Positions 1 to 6,813 of a DNA stretch of 8,570 bases are shown here, piece after piece. A program made the position numbers and the translations under genes. The stretch is from an uncultured Limosilactobacillus sp. GTDB taxonomy: Bacteria; Bacillota; Bacilli; Lactobacillales; Lactobacillaceae. The notes beneath the pieces are model-generated. The model was given only the letters and a program-made list of their open reading frames with translations, was not told where the DNA came from and did no database searches. The DNA lies in NCBI GenBank assembly GCA_944326735.1, contig CALVFC010000052.1, positions 1 through 8,570 of the forward strand, written 5' to 3'. Within the stretch, counting starts at the first letter, position 1. Every line of letters begins with the position of its first letter.

Positions 1-128
1 AGGTCGGTTACCAAGACACGGTGGTTAACTTCTTTACCCAGCCGCAAATGGTGGTTGAAGCAACGAAGATCGACTACGGCAATGAGGTTAAACATGGCGA
101 CCAAGTAACTACGGTTAAGTTCAAGTAG
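1..128 (+). CDS. C-terminal end of a probable LacS-type galactoside transporter (EIIA-like domain), partial
   Basis: Only the last 41 codons are present; the first whole codon starts at position 3 and the TAG stop is at 126-128. The peptide runs from GYQDTVVNFFTQ to GDQVTTVKFK. Its pattern (hydrophobic strand, short polar turn, a G-x-V-x-x-G-D turn, then a final beta strand ending in Lys) resembles the C-terminus of glucose-type EIIA domains, including the EIIA domain fused to GPH-family sugar:cation symporters such as LacS. In that family the membrane part imports lactose or another galactoside, and the EIIA tail is phosphorylated by HPr to tune transport. The beta-galactosidase 15 nt downstream supports a galactoside transporter. 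The assignment rests on this short tail and context; a melibiose/raffinose-type GPH transporter or another EIIA-containing protein is possible. Confidence 0.6.
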   Translation, partial: VGYQDTVVNFFTQPQMVVEATKIDYGNEVKHGDQVTTVKFK

Positions 129-143
129 AAAGGAAATTGTTGT

Positions 144-2153
144 ATGAAGAAAAAAGAACTACCACGTTTTCTTTACGGTGGTGACTACAACCCAGAACAG
201 TGGCCAGCAGAAACCTGGTCAAAGGATATTCAGGTCTTCAAACAAGCGGATATCAACTCGGCAACGATCAATGTCTTTTCATGGGCCCTCCTTGAACCAG
301 AAGAGGGACAATATGACTTTTCAATGCTCGACAAGATTGTTAACCAGCTGTCCAAGGCTAATTTTGATATTGTAATGGCCACATCAACAGCTGCTATGCC
401 GGCATGGATGTTTAAGAAATATCCAGAAGTTGCCCGGGTGGACTACCAAGGCCGGCGCCATGTCTTCGGCCAACGTCACAACTTTTGTCCAAGCAGCAAG
501 GACTACCAGCGCCTCGCTGGTAACCTGGTAGCGCACATAGCAGAACGCTACCATGATAATCCTCACATCGTTGCCTGGCACGTTAACAATGAATACGGCG
601 GTAATTGCTACTGTGACAATTGTGCAGCGGCCTTCCGTGAATGGCTGAAGGCGCGTTACCAGACCCTTGATAACCTCAACAAAGCCTGGAATATGAACGT
701 GTGGAGCCATACTATTTATGACTGGGACGAAATCGTTGTCCCCAATGAGCTTGGTGATGCCTGGGGCCCAGAAGGAACGGAGACCATTGTTGCTGGCCTG
801 TCAATCGACTATCTCCGCTTCCAATCGGACGCCATGCTTAACCTGTTTAAGCTAGAAAAGCGGGTCATAGAGAAGTACTCACCGGATATTCCGGTCACAA
901 CTAACTTCCATAGCTTGCCAAACAAGATGGTTGACTATCAAAAGTGGGCAAAGGACCAAGACATTATTTCTTACGACAGTTATCCTGCGTATGATATGCC
1001 AACTTACCATCCGGCATTTCTTTACGACCTGATGCGGACACTAAAACACCAGCCATTCATGCTGATGGAATCAACGCCGGCCCAAGTCAACTGGCAGCCG
1101 TACAGTCCATTGAAGCGACCGGGACAGGTTCGCGCCACAGAACTACAGGCAGTGGCCCACGGTGCAGACACAGTCCAGTACTTTCAATTGAAACAGGCAG
1201 TTGGCGGTTCAGAAAAGTTTCATAGTGCCGTGATTGCGCACTCTGGACGGACTGACACGCGGGCGTTTAAGGAAGTTGCCCGGCTGGGTCACGACTTGAA
1301 GAAGGTTGGTCCGGTCATCAAGGGCGCCAAGACGACGGCGAAAGTCGGTATTGTCTTTGACTGGAGTAACTTTTGGGCGCTGGAATATGTTGATGGGATC
1401 ACCAAGGACCTCCGTTACGTGCCAATTATCCTTGATTATTATCGGCAATTCTACGAACAAAACATTCCGACAGACGTAATCAGTGTTGATGACGATTTCA
1501 GTCAGTATGATCTCGTTGTTGCTCCTGTCTTGTACATGGTCAAACCAGGACTGGGCGAAAAGATTGACCGTTATGTTAAGGCCGGAGGGAACTTTGTAAC
1601 CAGCTTTATGTCGGGAATGGTGGGTCCTTCTGACAATGTATACACTGGTGGCTATCCTGGCCCCTTGAAGGACGTTACCGGCGTCTGGGTTGAGGAGAGC
1701 GATGCTGTCGTTCCTGGCCACCATACCAAGGTAAATATTGGTGGACGGGAATATGCTGCCAACCTAATGTGCGACATTATTCACCTGACGGGCGCCCAAG
1801 CAATTGCCACTTACGCCAACGAGTTTTATGCTGGAATCCCCGCTGCTACCGAAAATAAGTACGGCAATGGGCACGCCTGGTATGTTGGTAGCCGTCTGGA
1901 ACATGATGGCCTTAAGAAGGTAATTGACCGAGTTATTCAAGTCAGCGGGGTTACACCACTGGTACAACAGCCGACCCCACTAGAAATCACCAAACGGGTA
2001 ACCACTGATGGTCAGGCACTGTATTTTGTTTTGAACATGAGCAATGACCCACAGAAGTTGCCGATGAAGTTCCGCGGCTACCATGACATTTTAACTGGCC
2101 AAGTAGCTCAACCAACCTTAAAGGGCTGGAATGTAGAAATTCTTCAAGCATAA
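144..2153 (+). CDS. Beta-galactosidase, glycoside hydrolase family 42
   Basis: The 669-residue protein has the usual GH42 length. GH42 enzymes hydrolyse terminal beta-D-galactosides by a retaining mechanism, often preferring galacto-oligosaccharides or galactan fragments, some also lactose. Visible marks: the start LYGGDYNPEQWP; the acid/base Glu150 in HVNNEYGG; the nucleophile Glu309 in LMESTPAQVNW; and four cysteines (C115, C155, C157, C160) matching the structural metal site of GH42 enzymes. By family, a TIM barrel covers about residues 1-390, the trimerisation domain about 395-605 and a small C-terminal beta domain the rest. No signal peptide is visible, so it should be cytoplasmic. ATG 144 has an AAAGGA site about 9 nt upstream. 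It lies 15 nt after the transporter stop, so the two are probably cotranscribed. Lactobacilli call such genes lacA, lacZ or bgaB; I leave the symbol open. Confidence 0.95.
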   Translation: MKKKELPRFLYGGDYNPEQWPAETWSKDIQVFKQADINSATINVFSWALLEPEEGQYDFSMLDKIVNQLSKANFDIVMATSTAAMPAWMFKKYPEVARVDYQGRRHVFGQRHNFCPSSKDYQRLAGNLVAHIAERYHDNPHIVAWHVNNEYGGNCYCDNCAAAFREWLKARYQTLDNLNKAWNMNVWSHTIYDWDEIVVPNELGDAWGPEGTETIVAGLSIDYLRFQSDAMLNLFKLEKRVIEKYSPDIPVTTNFHSLPNKMVDYQKWAKDQDIISYDSYPAYDMPTYHPAFLYDLMRTLKHQPFMLMESTPAQVNWQPYSPLKRPGQVRATELQAVAHGADTVQYFQLKQAVGGSEKFHSAVIAHSGRTDTRAFKEVARLGHDLKKVGPVIKGAKTTAKVGIVFDWSNFWALEYVDGITKDLRYVPIILDYYRQFYEQNIPTDVISVDDDFSQYDLVVAPVLYMVKPGLGEKIDRYVKAGGNFVTSFMSGMVGPSDNVYTGGYPGPLKDVTGVWVEESDAVVPGHHTKVNIGGREYAANLMCDIIHLTGAQAIATYANEFYAGIPAATENKYGNGHAWYVGSRLEHDGLKKVIDRVIQVSGVTPLVQQPTPLEITKRVTTDGQALYFVLNMSNDPQKLPMKFRGYHDILTGQVAQPTLKGWNVEILQA

Positions 2154-2379
2154 TATCCTCCTATATAAGTAAATAATGATGAAGCGCCGCTCAAGATTTA
2201 CAGTCCTGAGCGACGCTTCTTCGCTATTCAATTTTATTAAAAATGCTAGGCAGCTCTTGTTTAATTAAAATGACCACTCTAAATGACCAGTACAGTTACA
2301 CAAATCAACCTAGTTGTCCAGAACGGCCAGCCAAACCTCCAAGAAAAGTATCAGTTAACTTTCGGATAGAGCAATAATT
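2154..2379. other. Gene-poor convergent interval with a doubtful 44-codon ORF
   Basis: Besides the hairpin at 2181-2219, this stretch contains a plus-strand ORF at 2243-2377 (44 codons; internal ATG at 2270). Its polar, proline-rich C-terminal part includes PSCPERPAKPPRKVSVNF. No ribosome site precedes either ATG and I recognise no family, so I do not call it a gene. A short imperfect direct repeat (AAATGACCA at 2268-2276 and 2281-2289) lies at its start. The minus strand stays open for 24 codons beyond the rpiA stop in the rpiA frame, which could be chance or decayed sequence. No tRNA, IS end or riboswitch was seen. Confidence 0.4.
2181..2219. terminator. Hairpin terminator between the convergent beta-galactosidase and rpiA genes, possibly bidirectional
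   Basis: Arms 2181-2193 (GAAGCGCCGCTCA) and 2207-2219 (TGAGCGACGCTTC) pair over 13 positions with one central C/A mismatch, around a 13-nt loop. The plus-strand 3' side is T-rich but interrupted (TTCGCTATTCAATTTT); the minus-strand side reads ATCATTATTTAC. It sits 27 nt after the beta-galactosidase stop and is the best stem between two converging genes, so it may serve both. The interrupted U-tracts make it a moderate terminator. Confidence 0.7.
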
Positions 2380-3072
2380 TTAAGGACGAGCGTGCAATAA
2401 CTTTGGGCCATCTTGAGTACCAATCAACACATCGTTAACTTGGTCAAGGAATAGGCCGTCTTCAATCAAACCGGCAAGGTCGATCAGTTCTTTATGGAGC
2501 TTAAATGGATCAATGATTTGTTCAAGGTGCAGGTCAATGATGAAGTTTCGTTGGTGGGTGCGGAATAAGTCAGAATTATCGGCATTCATCCGCCAAGTTG
2601 GCCGGTAACCCTTCCGTGCTAACCGTCTGAAGAGATGGTGACTACCATAAGGGGTAACTTCAACAGGAAGCGGAAACTTGCCTAAATTGTCGACCATCTT
2701 AGATTCATCAACGATCCACATTACCCGGTTAGAGGCGTAGGAGACGATCTTTTCCCATAGGAGGGCACCACCGCCGCCTTTAATACCTTGGAAGTCAGCA
2801 CTGACTTCATCGGCACCGTCAATTGTCAGGTCAATGTGATCGACATCATCGATTGCTTTGACAGGAATCCCCAACGATTCAGCCTGACGGGTGGTTCGAT
2901 TAGAGGTGGTGACACAAGTGATGTCAGTAATTTCACCCGCTTGCATCTTCTTACCGAGGGCGTCAACTAAACAGTGGACGGTTGTTCCCGTTCCTAAACC
3001 CACGATCATTCCGGGATGAATATAATTCACTGCTTCTCGACCAACTTGTTGCTTGAGCTCATCTTGGTTCAT
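2380..3072 (-). CDS. rpiA: Ribose-5-phosphate isomerase A
   Basis: The 230-residue cytoplasmic enzyme interconverts D-ribose-5-phosphate and D-ribulose-5-phosphate, linking pentose-phosphate/phosphoketolase metabolism to PRPP and nucleotides. Seen in sequence: GLGTGTT (25-31) in the phosphate-binding N-terminus, TTSNRTTRQAE (55-65), DGADE (85-89), KGGGGALLWEK (98-108) and a C-terminal LIEDGLFLD. By alignment with the E. coli enzyme, Asp85, Asp88, Lys98 and Glu107 correspond to its active-site Asp81, Asp84, Lys94 and Glu103. The reading frame stays open another 31 codons upstream, but MNQDELKQQ is the start: it gives the family length and has AAGGAGG six bases upstream. It follows the acetyltransferase gene by 17 nt and is probably cotranscribed with it. 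The protein looks intact. Confidence 0.97.
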   Translation of the reverse strand: MNQDELKQQVGREAVNYIHPGMIVGLGTGTTVHCLVDALGKKMQAGEITDITCVTTSNRTTRQAESLGIPVKAIDDVDHIDLTIDGADEVSADFQGIKGGGGALLWEKIVSYASNRVMWIVDESKMVDNLGKFPLPVEVTPYGSHHLFRRLARKGYRPTWRMNADNSDLFRTHQRNFIIDLHLEQIIDPFKLHKELIDLAGLIEDGLFLDQVNDVLIGTQDGPKLLHARP

Positions 3073-3078
3073 GATGTT

Positions 3079-3085
3079 CCTCCTT
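3079..3085 (-). promoter_or_regulatory. Ribosome binding site that fixes the rpiA start
   Basis: On the minus strand AAGGAGG is followed by six bases and then ATG at 3072. It lies in the 17-nt gap after the acetyltransferase stop. It excludes the longer in-frame start at 3165, which would overlap the acetyltransferase gene and lacks homology-like sequence. Confidence 0.85.
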
Positions 3086-3089
3086 AGAA

Positions 3090-3386
3090 TTAAAACCGAT
3101 CTTCCGGTAACAGCAAGTGCTGATATTCGGGGTGGATCTGAAATTGCTGTCTGGCAAATGGACACATTAGTTTAACGGTTAACCCTTGTTGTTCAGCTAG
3201 TTGAACGAAGCGCTGGACCAACTCGGCAGCAATGCCGTGACCACGAAAATCGGGGTGGACAAAAACCCGTTCAACAACGACTCGCTTGTTGACGCCCGTG
3301 ACTTTGGGAAAAGAAATTTCACCGACAAAGGGCTGCTGAGCGGATGAAGCGACAATTCGCTGATCCTCGACTTGATAATTGATCAC
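3090..3386 (-). CDS. Small GNAT-family N-acetyltransferase (YjdJ-type, single domain)
   Basis: Taken from GTG 3386, this is a 98-residue minimal GNAT fold. GNAT proteins transfer an acetyl group from acetyl-CoA; the substrate of this small subgroup is generally unknown. Visible: EISFPK, then VVVERVFVHPDFRGHGIAAELV, where RGHGIA (48-53) is the acetyl-CoA pyrophosphate-binding loop of motif A, and a C-terminal LMCPFA...HPEYQHLLLPEDRF that matches the Cys and HPEY pattern of the small YjdJ-like family (Cys75). The start is uncertain. The frame is open far upstream, antisense to dut; ATGs at 3419 and 3437 lack a ribosome site, and GTG 3386 has only a weak one but begins where the fold should begin. 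It is upstream gene of a probable operon with rpiA, 17 nt apart, and divergent from dut. Confidence 0.82.
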   Translation of the reverse strand: MINYQVEDQRIVASSAQQPFVGEISFPKVTGVNKRVVVERVFVHPDFRGHGIAAELVQRFVQLAEQQGLTVKLMCPFARQQFQIHPEYQHLLLPEDRF

Positions 3387-3432
3387 GATACCATCTTCTT
3401 TCAGGTAAAGAAATACCATTAATGCTGTTTCT

Positions 3433-3443
3433 ATCATATAATA
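3433..3443. promoter_or_regulatory. Overlapping divergent -10 elements for dut (+) and the GNAT-rpiA operon (-)
   Basis: The plus strand carries a perfect TATAAT at 3437-3442, about 36 nt before the dut start. The minus strand reads TATTAT (3443-3438) and TATGAT (3438-3433) over the same bases. Neither direction has a clear -35 box at normal spacing. The position in the short divergent gap supports promoters here; the exact elements are inferred. Confidence 0.45.
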
Positions 3444-3478
3444 AAATGACGAACTTAAAAAGAAATGGGTGATTAACG

Positions 3479-4015
3479 ATGAAACGTGGCTTTCAAGTCG
3501 TTTCAACGAAAGAAAATCAAGGACTGCACTTACCCCAGCGGCAAACATCACAAGCTGCCGGCTATGATTTTGAAGCCTCAGAAGACTTTGTTTTGCCTTC
3601 AATCTGGAAGGGGAACTTTCTGAAAGCACTGTGGGATCTTCACCATGCGAAGGACCTTTCTGCAGATGAATTGGCAGCGGCAGATAAGTGCTTGAAACCA
3701 TACCTCGTTCCAACGGGGATTAAAGCATACATGCAGCCAGGTGAATACCTGCTATTGGCCAACCGGTCAAGCGGTCCCCTGAAGCGCCGTTTGATTTTAC
3801 CTAACGGTGTCGGTATTGTGGATGCAGACTACTACAACAACGATGCCAACGAAGGGGAAATTTTCTTCCAACTAGTTAATTATGGGTTAACTGATTATCA
3901 TATTAAAAAAGGTGAGCGGATTGGTCAGGGCATTTTCATGTCCTACCTCACTGCCGATGATGAGCAAGCACCGACCGTTCAACGGACCGGTGGCTTTGGC
4001 TCAACCAAAAAATAA
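3479..4015 (+). CDS. dut: dUTP diphosphatase (dUTPase), trimeric type with an insert
   Basis: The 178-residue protein hydrolyses dUTP to dUMP and pyrophosphate, feeding thymidylate synthesis and limiting uracil in DNA. The five motifs of the trimeric family are in order: I, AGYDFEA (27-33); II, NRSSGPLKRRLILPNG (95-110); III, GIVDADYYN (112-120), with Asp115 the probable catalytic water-activating residue; IV, GERIGQGIF (145-153); V, RTGGFGSTKK (169-178), the P-loop-like tail that closes on the nucleotide. It is about 30 residues longer than the usual roughly 145-150, because a helical-looking insert (WKGNFLKALWDLHHAKDLSA and after, about 43-75) separates motifs I and II. Motif III ends YYNND where many enzymes have Y-x-G-E. 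ATG 3479 follows a modest GGGTG site. It could be prophage-derived, but no phage genes are nearby. Confidence 0.93.
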   Translation: MKRGFQVVSTKENQGLHLPQRQTSQAAGYDFEASEDFVLPSIWKGNFLKALWDLHHAKDLSADELAAADKCLKPYLVPTGIKAYMQPGEYLLLANRSSGPLKRRLILPNGVGIVDADYYNNDANEGEIFFQLVNYGLTDYHIKKGERIGQGIFMSYLTADDEQAPTVQRTGGFGSTKK

Positions 4016-4196
4016 TATAGCAAATTCATTTTGAAAGCGAAATAACTCTGCTAAATTAACTGCTAAATTGGCAATTTTTTTGCCGGTGGAACGGTCCAAA
4101 GATTAATAATCACATAATTGGTAGGGATCACTTATTTGTCAGGGTTGCATGCACTGCCGTTAAGAAGCGCATCAATCAAATGAAAGGAAGGCTGAA
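4016..4196 (+). other. dut-radA intergenic region without a clear promoter or terminator
   Basis: The 181-nt gap holds the repeat and small hairpin described at 4048-4084 and otherwise AT-rich sequence. A weak promoter can be drawn from TTGCCG (4080-4085) to TAATAA (4104-4109) with an 18-bp spacer, but neither box is strong. No true terminator for dut is visible, so dut may read through into radA. Confidence 0.35.
4048..4084 (+). repeat. Two-copy 10-bp direct repeat next to a small hairpin, dut-radA gap
   Basis: CTGCTAAATT occurs at 4048-4057 and again at 4060-4069, a 12-bp period. It is followed at once by GGCAA-TTTTT-TTGCC (4070-4084), a 5-bp stem with a T-only loop. No U-tract follows the stem, so it is not a typical intrinsic terminator. 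The function is unknown. It might be a protein-binding site upstream of radA or a chance AT-rich repeat. Confidence 0.35.
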
Positions 4197-5570
4197 ATGG
4201 CCAGAGTAAAGACACAGTATATTTGTCAAAATTGTGGTTACAATTCGCCGCGGTATTTAGGACGGTGTCCAAACTGTGGTGAATGGAACACCTTTGTAGA
4301 AGAACAGGTTGAAACTGGTGCCAAGGCAACTAAACAAGCAACCACCACCTTGACTGGCTTGGTTGCTAAGCCACAAAAAATTAGTGACATTAATAGTCAT
4401 GAAATGCCTAGAGTAAAGACAAAACTAAACGAACTAAACCGGGTCCTAGGGGGCGGCATTGTTCCGGGATCGCTGATCTTGATCGGTGGTGACCCGGGCA
4501 TTGGTAAATCGACCCTGTTGCTGCAGGTATCTGGACAATTGAGCGATGAACATCACCGGGTCCTGTATGTTTCTGGAGAAGAAAGTGCCACCCAAATTAA
4601 GATGCGGGCGGAACGACTGAATGTGGCCGCTGATGACTTCTATATTTATCCGGAAACCAACATGGATAGCATTCGGAATACCATTCGGGAGCTCAAGCCA
4701 GAATACGTTGTGATCGATTCTGTCCAAACGATGCAGGCAACTGATGTTTCGTCAGCAATTGGTTCTGTTTCCCAGATCCGGGAAGTAACTGCCCAATTGA
4801 TGCAGATCGCCAAGAGCAATAACATTACGATCTTTGTGGTCGGACACGTTACGAAGGGTGGAGCCTTAGCGGGGCCTAAGATTTTGGAGCACATGGTTGA
4901 TACCGTCCTGTACTTTGAGGGGGACCTTCACCATACCTACCGGATTTTGCGGTCAGTTAAGAACCGGTTCGGGTCGACTAATGAGCTGGGCATCTTCGAA
5001 ATGCATACCAATGGATTAACGGAAGTAAAGAATCCTTCCGAAATCTTTTTGGAAGAGCGCCTCAAAGATGCCACCGGTTCGGCAGTCGTGGTCTCACTAG
5101 AGGGAACCCGACCGATCCTGGTTGAAATTCAAGCCCTCGTCACTCCGACAGTTTACGGAAATGCGCAGCGAACTGCTACCGGTTTAAGCCGAAACCGTGT
5201 ATCATTGATAATGGCCGTTTTAGAAAAGCGTGCCAATTTAATGCTGCAAAACCAAGATGCTTACTTGAAGGCGGCTGGTGGTGTTAAGCTGGATGAACCA
5301 GCCATTGACCTAGCAATTGCCGTCAGTATCGCTTCCAGTTATCGTGACAAGGGGACGCGGCCATCCGATGCCTTTGTGGGTGAAGTCGGGTTGACCGGCG
5401 AAATTCGGCGGGTGAACCGGATCGAGCAGCGGGTTGCTGAAGCCCAGAAGCTCGGCTTTGAGCGGATTTTTGTCCCTAAGAATAATTTGAAAGGGTGGCA
5501 AGCACCATCCGGAATTGAAGTGATTGGGGTAGCGACGTTGCGTCAGGCATTGCGGTTGGCATTAGGATAA
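4197..5570 (+). CDS. radA: DNA repair protein RadA (Sms), RecA-like branch-migration helicase
   Basis: The 457-residue cytoplasmic ATPase acts with RecA in processing recombination intermediates and, in Gram-positives, in transformation. Domains in order: an N-terminal zinc finger with C10-x2-C13 and C24-x2-C27; a RecA-like ATPase core with Walker [11 protein letters not shown] (97-106, Lys104), Walker B VVID (171-174) and the RadA signature KNRFG (255-259); and a C-terminal Lon-like domain with [17 protein letters not shown], which in RadA is structural and not a protease. The length is typical. ATG 4197 is preceded by AAAGGAAGG. The yacL gene starts 23 nt downstream, so the two are likely one operon. 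In Bacillus disA sits between these genes; its absence fits Lactobacillaceae. The promoter in the 181-nt gap before radA is not clear, so readthrough from dut is possible. Confidence 0.97.
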   Translation: MARVKTQYICQNCGYNSPRYLGRCPNCGEWNTFVEEQVETGAKATKQATTTLTGLVAKPQKISDINSHEMPRVKTKLNELNRVLGGGIVPGSLILIGGDPGIGKSTLLLQVSGQLSDEHHRVLYVSGEESATQIKMRAERLNVAADDFYIYPETNMDSIRNTIRELKPEYVVIDSVQTMQATDVSSAIGSVSQIREVTAQLMQIAKSNNITIFVVGHVTKGGALAGPKILEHMVDTVLYFEGDLHHTYRILRSVKNRFGSTNELGIFEMHTNGLTEVKNPSEIFLEERLKDATGSAVVVSLEGTRPILVEIQALVTPTVYGNAQRTATGLSRNRVSLIMAVLEKRANLMLQNQDAYLKAAGGVKLDEPAIDLAIAVSIASSYRDKGTRPSDAFVGEVGLTGEIRRVNRIEQRVAEAQKLGFERIFVPKNNLKGWQAPSGIEVIGVATLRQALRLALG

Positions 5571-5578
5571 ATTTTACG

Positions 5579-5586
5579 AAAGGAGG
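5579..5586 (+). promoter_or_regulatory. Ribosome binding site supporting the GTG start of yacL
   Basis: AAAGGAGG, a near-perfect anti-16S match, stands seven bases before GTG 5594. No ATG lies nearby in frame, so the GTG start is well supported. Confidence 0.85.
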
Positions 5587-5593
5587 AACCAAG

Positions 5594-6733
5594 GTGGATT
5601 TAAGAAAACGAATTGTCCGCTTGATTTACGTAATTGTTGGTGCGGCTATCGGGTTTTATTATTTACCCCTGTTCTGGGATATTGTGGGTCTGCATTTAAA
5701 TAATGCGCTCCTTGTCTTTATTGACCTCTTTATCGGTGCAATTATTTTTTGGTTATTATCATTATTATTGGCCGGGCCAACGATTCAATTGATTACCCGC
5801 GTTGAAAAAGAACTGACCAAGCAAGGTCCGGTATACTTGTTCTTCGGGACCTTACTCACCGCCATTGGCTTGGCATTAGCGATCCTGGTTTCGATTCCCC
5901 TGTGGCGGACATCGATTCCGGTGATTAATAACATTTTGCCAATTTTGCTGATGGTCGTGTTCTCGTACTTTGGGTACCGAATCGGCACGACACGGCTGGA
6001 TGAATGGAAGAGTCTCCTTACTAGTCGTCGTGGCCGCCAAAATGATGATAATGAAGTCATCACTGAACAGGATGCTAATTACCACCATTACAAGATTTTG
6101 GATACTAATATCCTGATTGATGGACGGATCTATGACTTGGTGAAGACCGGCTTTTTGGAAGGAACATTGCTGGTCCCTAACTTTGTTTTATACGAACTGC
6201 AGTACATTGCGGATTCCGGGGAAAGTATTAAACGGGTCCGCGGCCGGCGGGGATTGGATATCCTAAATAAACTGCGGGAAGAAAAAATTGTCCCAATCGA
6301 AATGTACGACGGTGACTTTGAAGATATTCCAGAAGTGGACTCTAAGCTGATTGCGTTGGCTAAGAAGGTTCATGGGGTAATTGTGACGAATGATTATAAC
6401 CTCAATAAAGTCATCCAATTTCAAAATGTCCAGGTTCTGAATATTAATAACCTCGCTAAGTCATTACGGCCACGGGTTATTCCCGGCGAAAAACTGTCAG
6501 TGATCGTTGTTAAAAACGGGACTGAACGGCAACAGGGGGTGGCCTACCTTGATGACGGAACAATGGTCGTTGTTGAAGATGGCCGTTACTTTATGAATAA
6601 ACGAATTGAAGTGGAAGTCACCAGTGCTTTGCAGACGGATGCCGGACGCATGATCTTTGCCCGGCCGTTGCATTCACAAAAGGGGATTGACGAACACACG
6701 AAAGGTAATAGTCAATCACCAAAGAAAAAATGA
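5594..6733 (+). CDS. yacL: Membrane-anchored PIN/TRAM domain protein, YacL family
   Basis: The 379-residue protein starts at GTG. The N-terminal part shows about four membrane segments (roughly 8-26, 37-60, 80-102 and 108-130). A charged linker (about 133-165) leads to a PIN nuclease-like domain carrying acidic residues typical of the metal site: Asp170 in LDTNILIDGR, Glu201, Asp249 in VDSKLIALA and Asp267 in TNDYNL. A TRAM domain, a likely nucleic-acid-binding beta barrel, follows at about 293-350, and the tail is Lys-rich. PIN folds with these acidic residues are usually Mg/Mn-dependent RNases, so a membrane-tethered RNA-cleaving role is plausible, but the substrate of the YacL family is not established. 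It is in the conserved radA-yacL pair, and a strong terminator follows 34 nt after the stop. Confidence 0.93.
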   Translation: MDLRKRIVRLIYVIVGAAIGFYYLPLFWDIVGLHLNNALLVFIDLFIGAIIFWLLSLLLAGPTIQLITRVEKELTKQGPVYLFFGTLLTAIGLALAILVSIPLWRTSIPVINNILPILLMVVFSYFGYRIGTTRLDEWKSLLTSRRGRQNDDNEVITEQDANYHHYKILDTNILIDGRIYDLVKTGFLEGTLLVPNFVLYELQYIADSGESIKRVRGRRGLDILNKLREEKIVPIEMYDGDFEDIPEVDSKLIALAKKVHGVIVTNDYNLNKVIQFQNVQVLNINNLAKSLRPRVIPGEKLSVIVVKNGTERQQGVAYLDDGTMVVVEDGRYFMNKRIEVEVTSALQTDAGRMIFARPLHSQKGIDEHTKGNSQSPKKK

Positions 6734-6737
6734 TTGC

Positions 6738-6813
6738 TTTACTTTTTTCTGATAATTCGTTATGCTAGATACCAATGATAATTCTTAACATTATTGGTAT
6801 CTTTTTTTATTTT
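6738..6813 (+). promoter_or_regulatory. Candidate fhs promoter(s) overlapping the yacL terminator
   Basis: Two sigma-A-like candidates are visible. The better is TTAACA (6785-6790), a 17-bp spacer, and TATTTT (6808-6813): its -35 lies in the terminator loop and its -10 overlaps the T-tract, giving a leader of about 20 nt. The other is TTTACT (6738-6743), a 17-bp spacer, and TATGCT (6761-6766), which would start transcription inside the left arm of the hairpin. Matches to consensus are 9 and 8 of 12. A promoter is needed here because only 33 nt separate terminator and gene; which one works is unknown. Confidence 0.5.
6768..6808 (+). terminator. Strong intrinsic terminator of the radA-yacL unit
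   Basis: GATACCAAT (6768-6776) pairs perfectly with ATTGGTATC (6793-6801), and three more inner pairs are possible with one G-T wobble. Seven Ts follow directly (6802-6808). It ends only 33 nt before the fhs start codon, so fhs is likely to have its own promoter. Confidence 0.88.

Noticed and set aside
384..1724. Minus-strand ORFs inside the beta-galactosidase gene (384-710 and 1209-1724)
   Set aside because: They are antisense to a clear GH42 gene, have no recognisable domains and no supporting ribosome sites.
3073..3165. Upstream extension of rpiA by 31 codons
   Set aside because: It overlaps the acetyltransferase gene, has no ribosome site and lacks family-like sequence; AAGGAGG six bases before ATG 3072 fixes the start.
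3438..3713. Long upstream extension of the acetyltransferase frame
   Set aside because: It lies antisense to dut and has no ribosome site or GNAT sequence; the fold begins near 3386.
4032..4045. cre-like site TGAAAGCGAAATAA
   Set aside because: It misses two conserved positions of the CcpA consensus and lies between dut and radA, which are not carbon-catabolite genes.
4070..4084. GGCAA-TTTTT-TTGCC as a dut terminator
   Set aside because: The stem is only 5 bp and the T-run is in the loop, with no U-tract after the stem.
4082..4096. T-box-like GGTGGAACGG in the radA leader
   Set aside because: No specifier stem, no following terminator, and neither flanking gene is an amino-acid or tRNA-ligase gene.
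4180..4209. Nine-codon ORF overlapping the radA start
   Set aside because: It has no ribosome site of its own and its start of sequence is simply the radA ribosome site.
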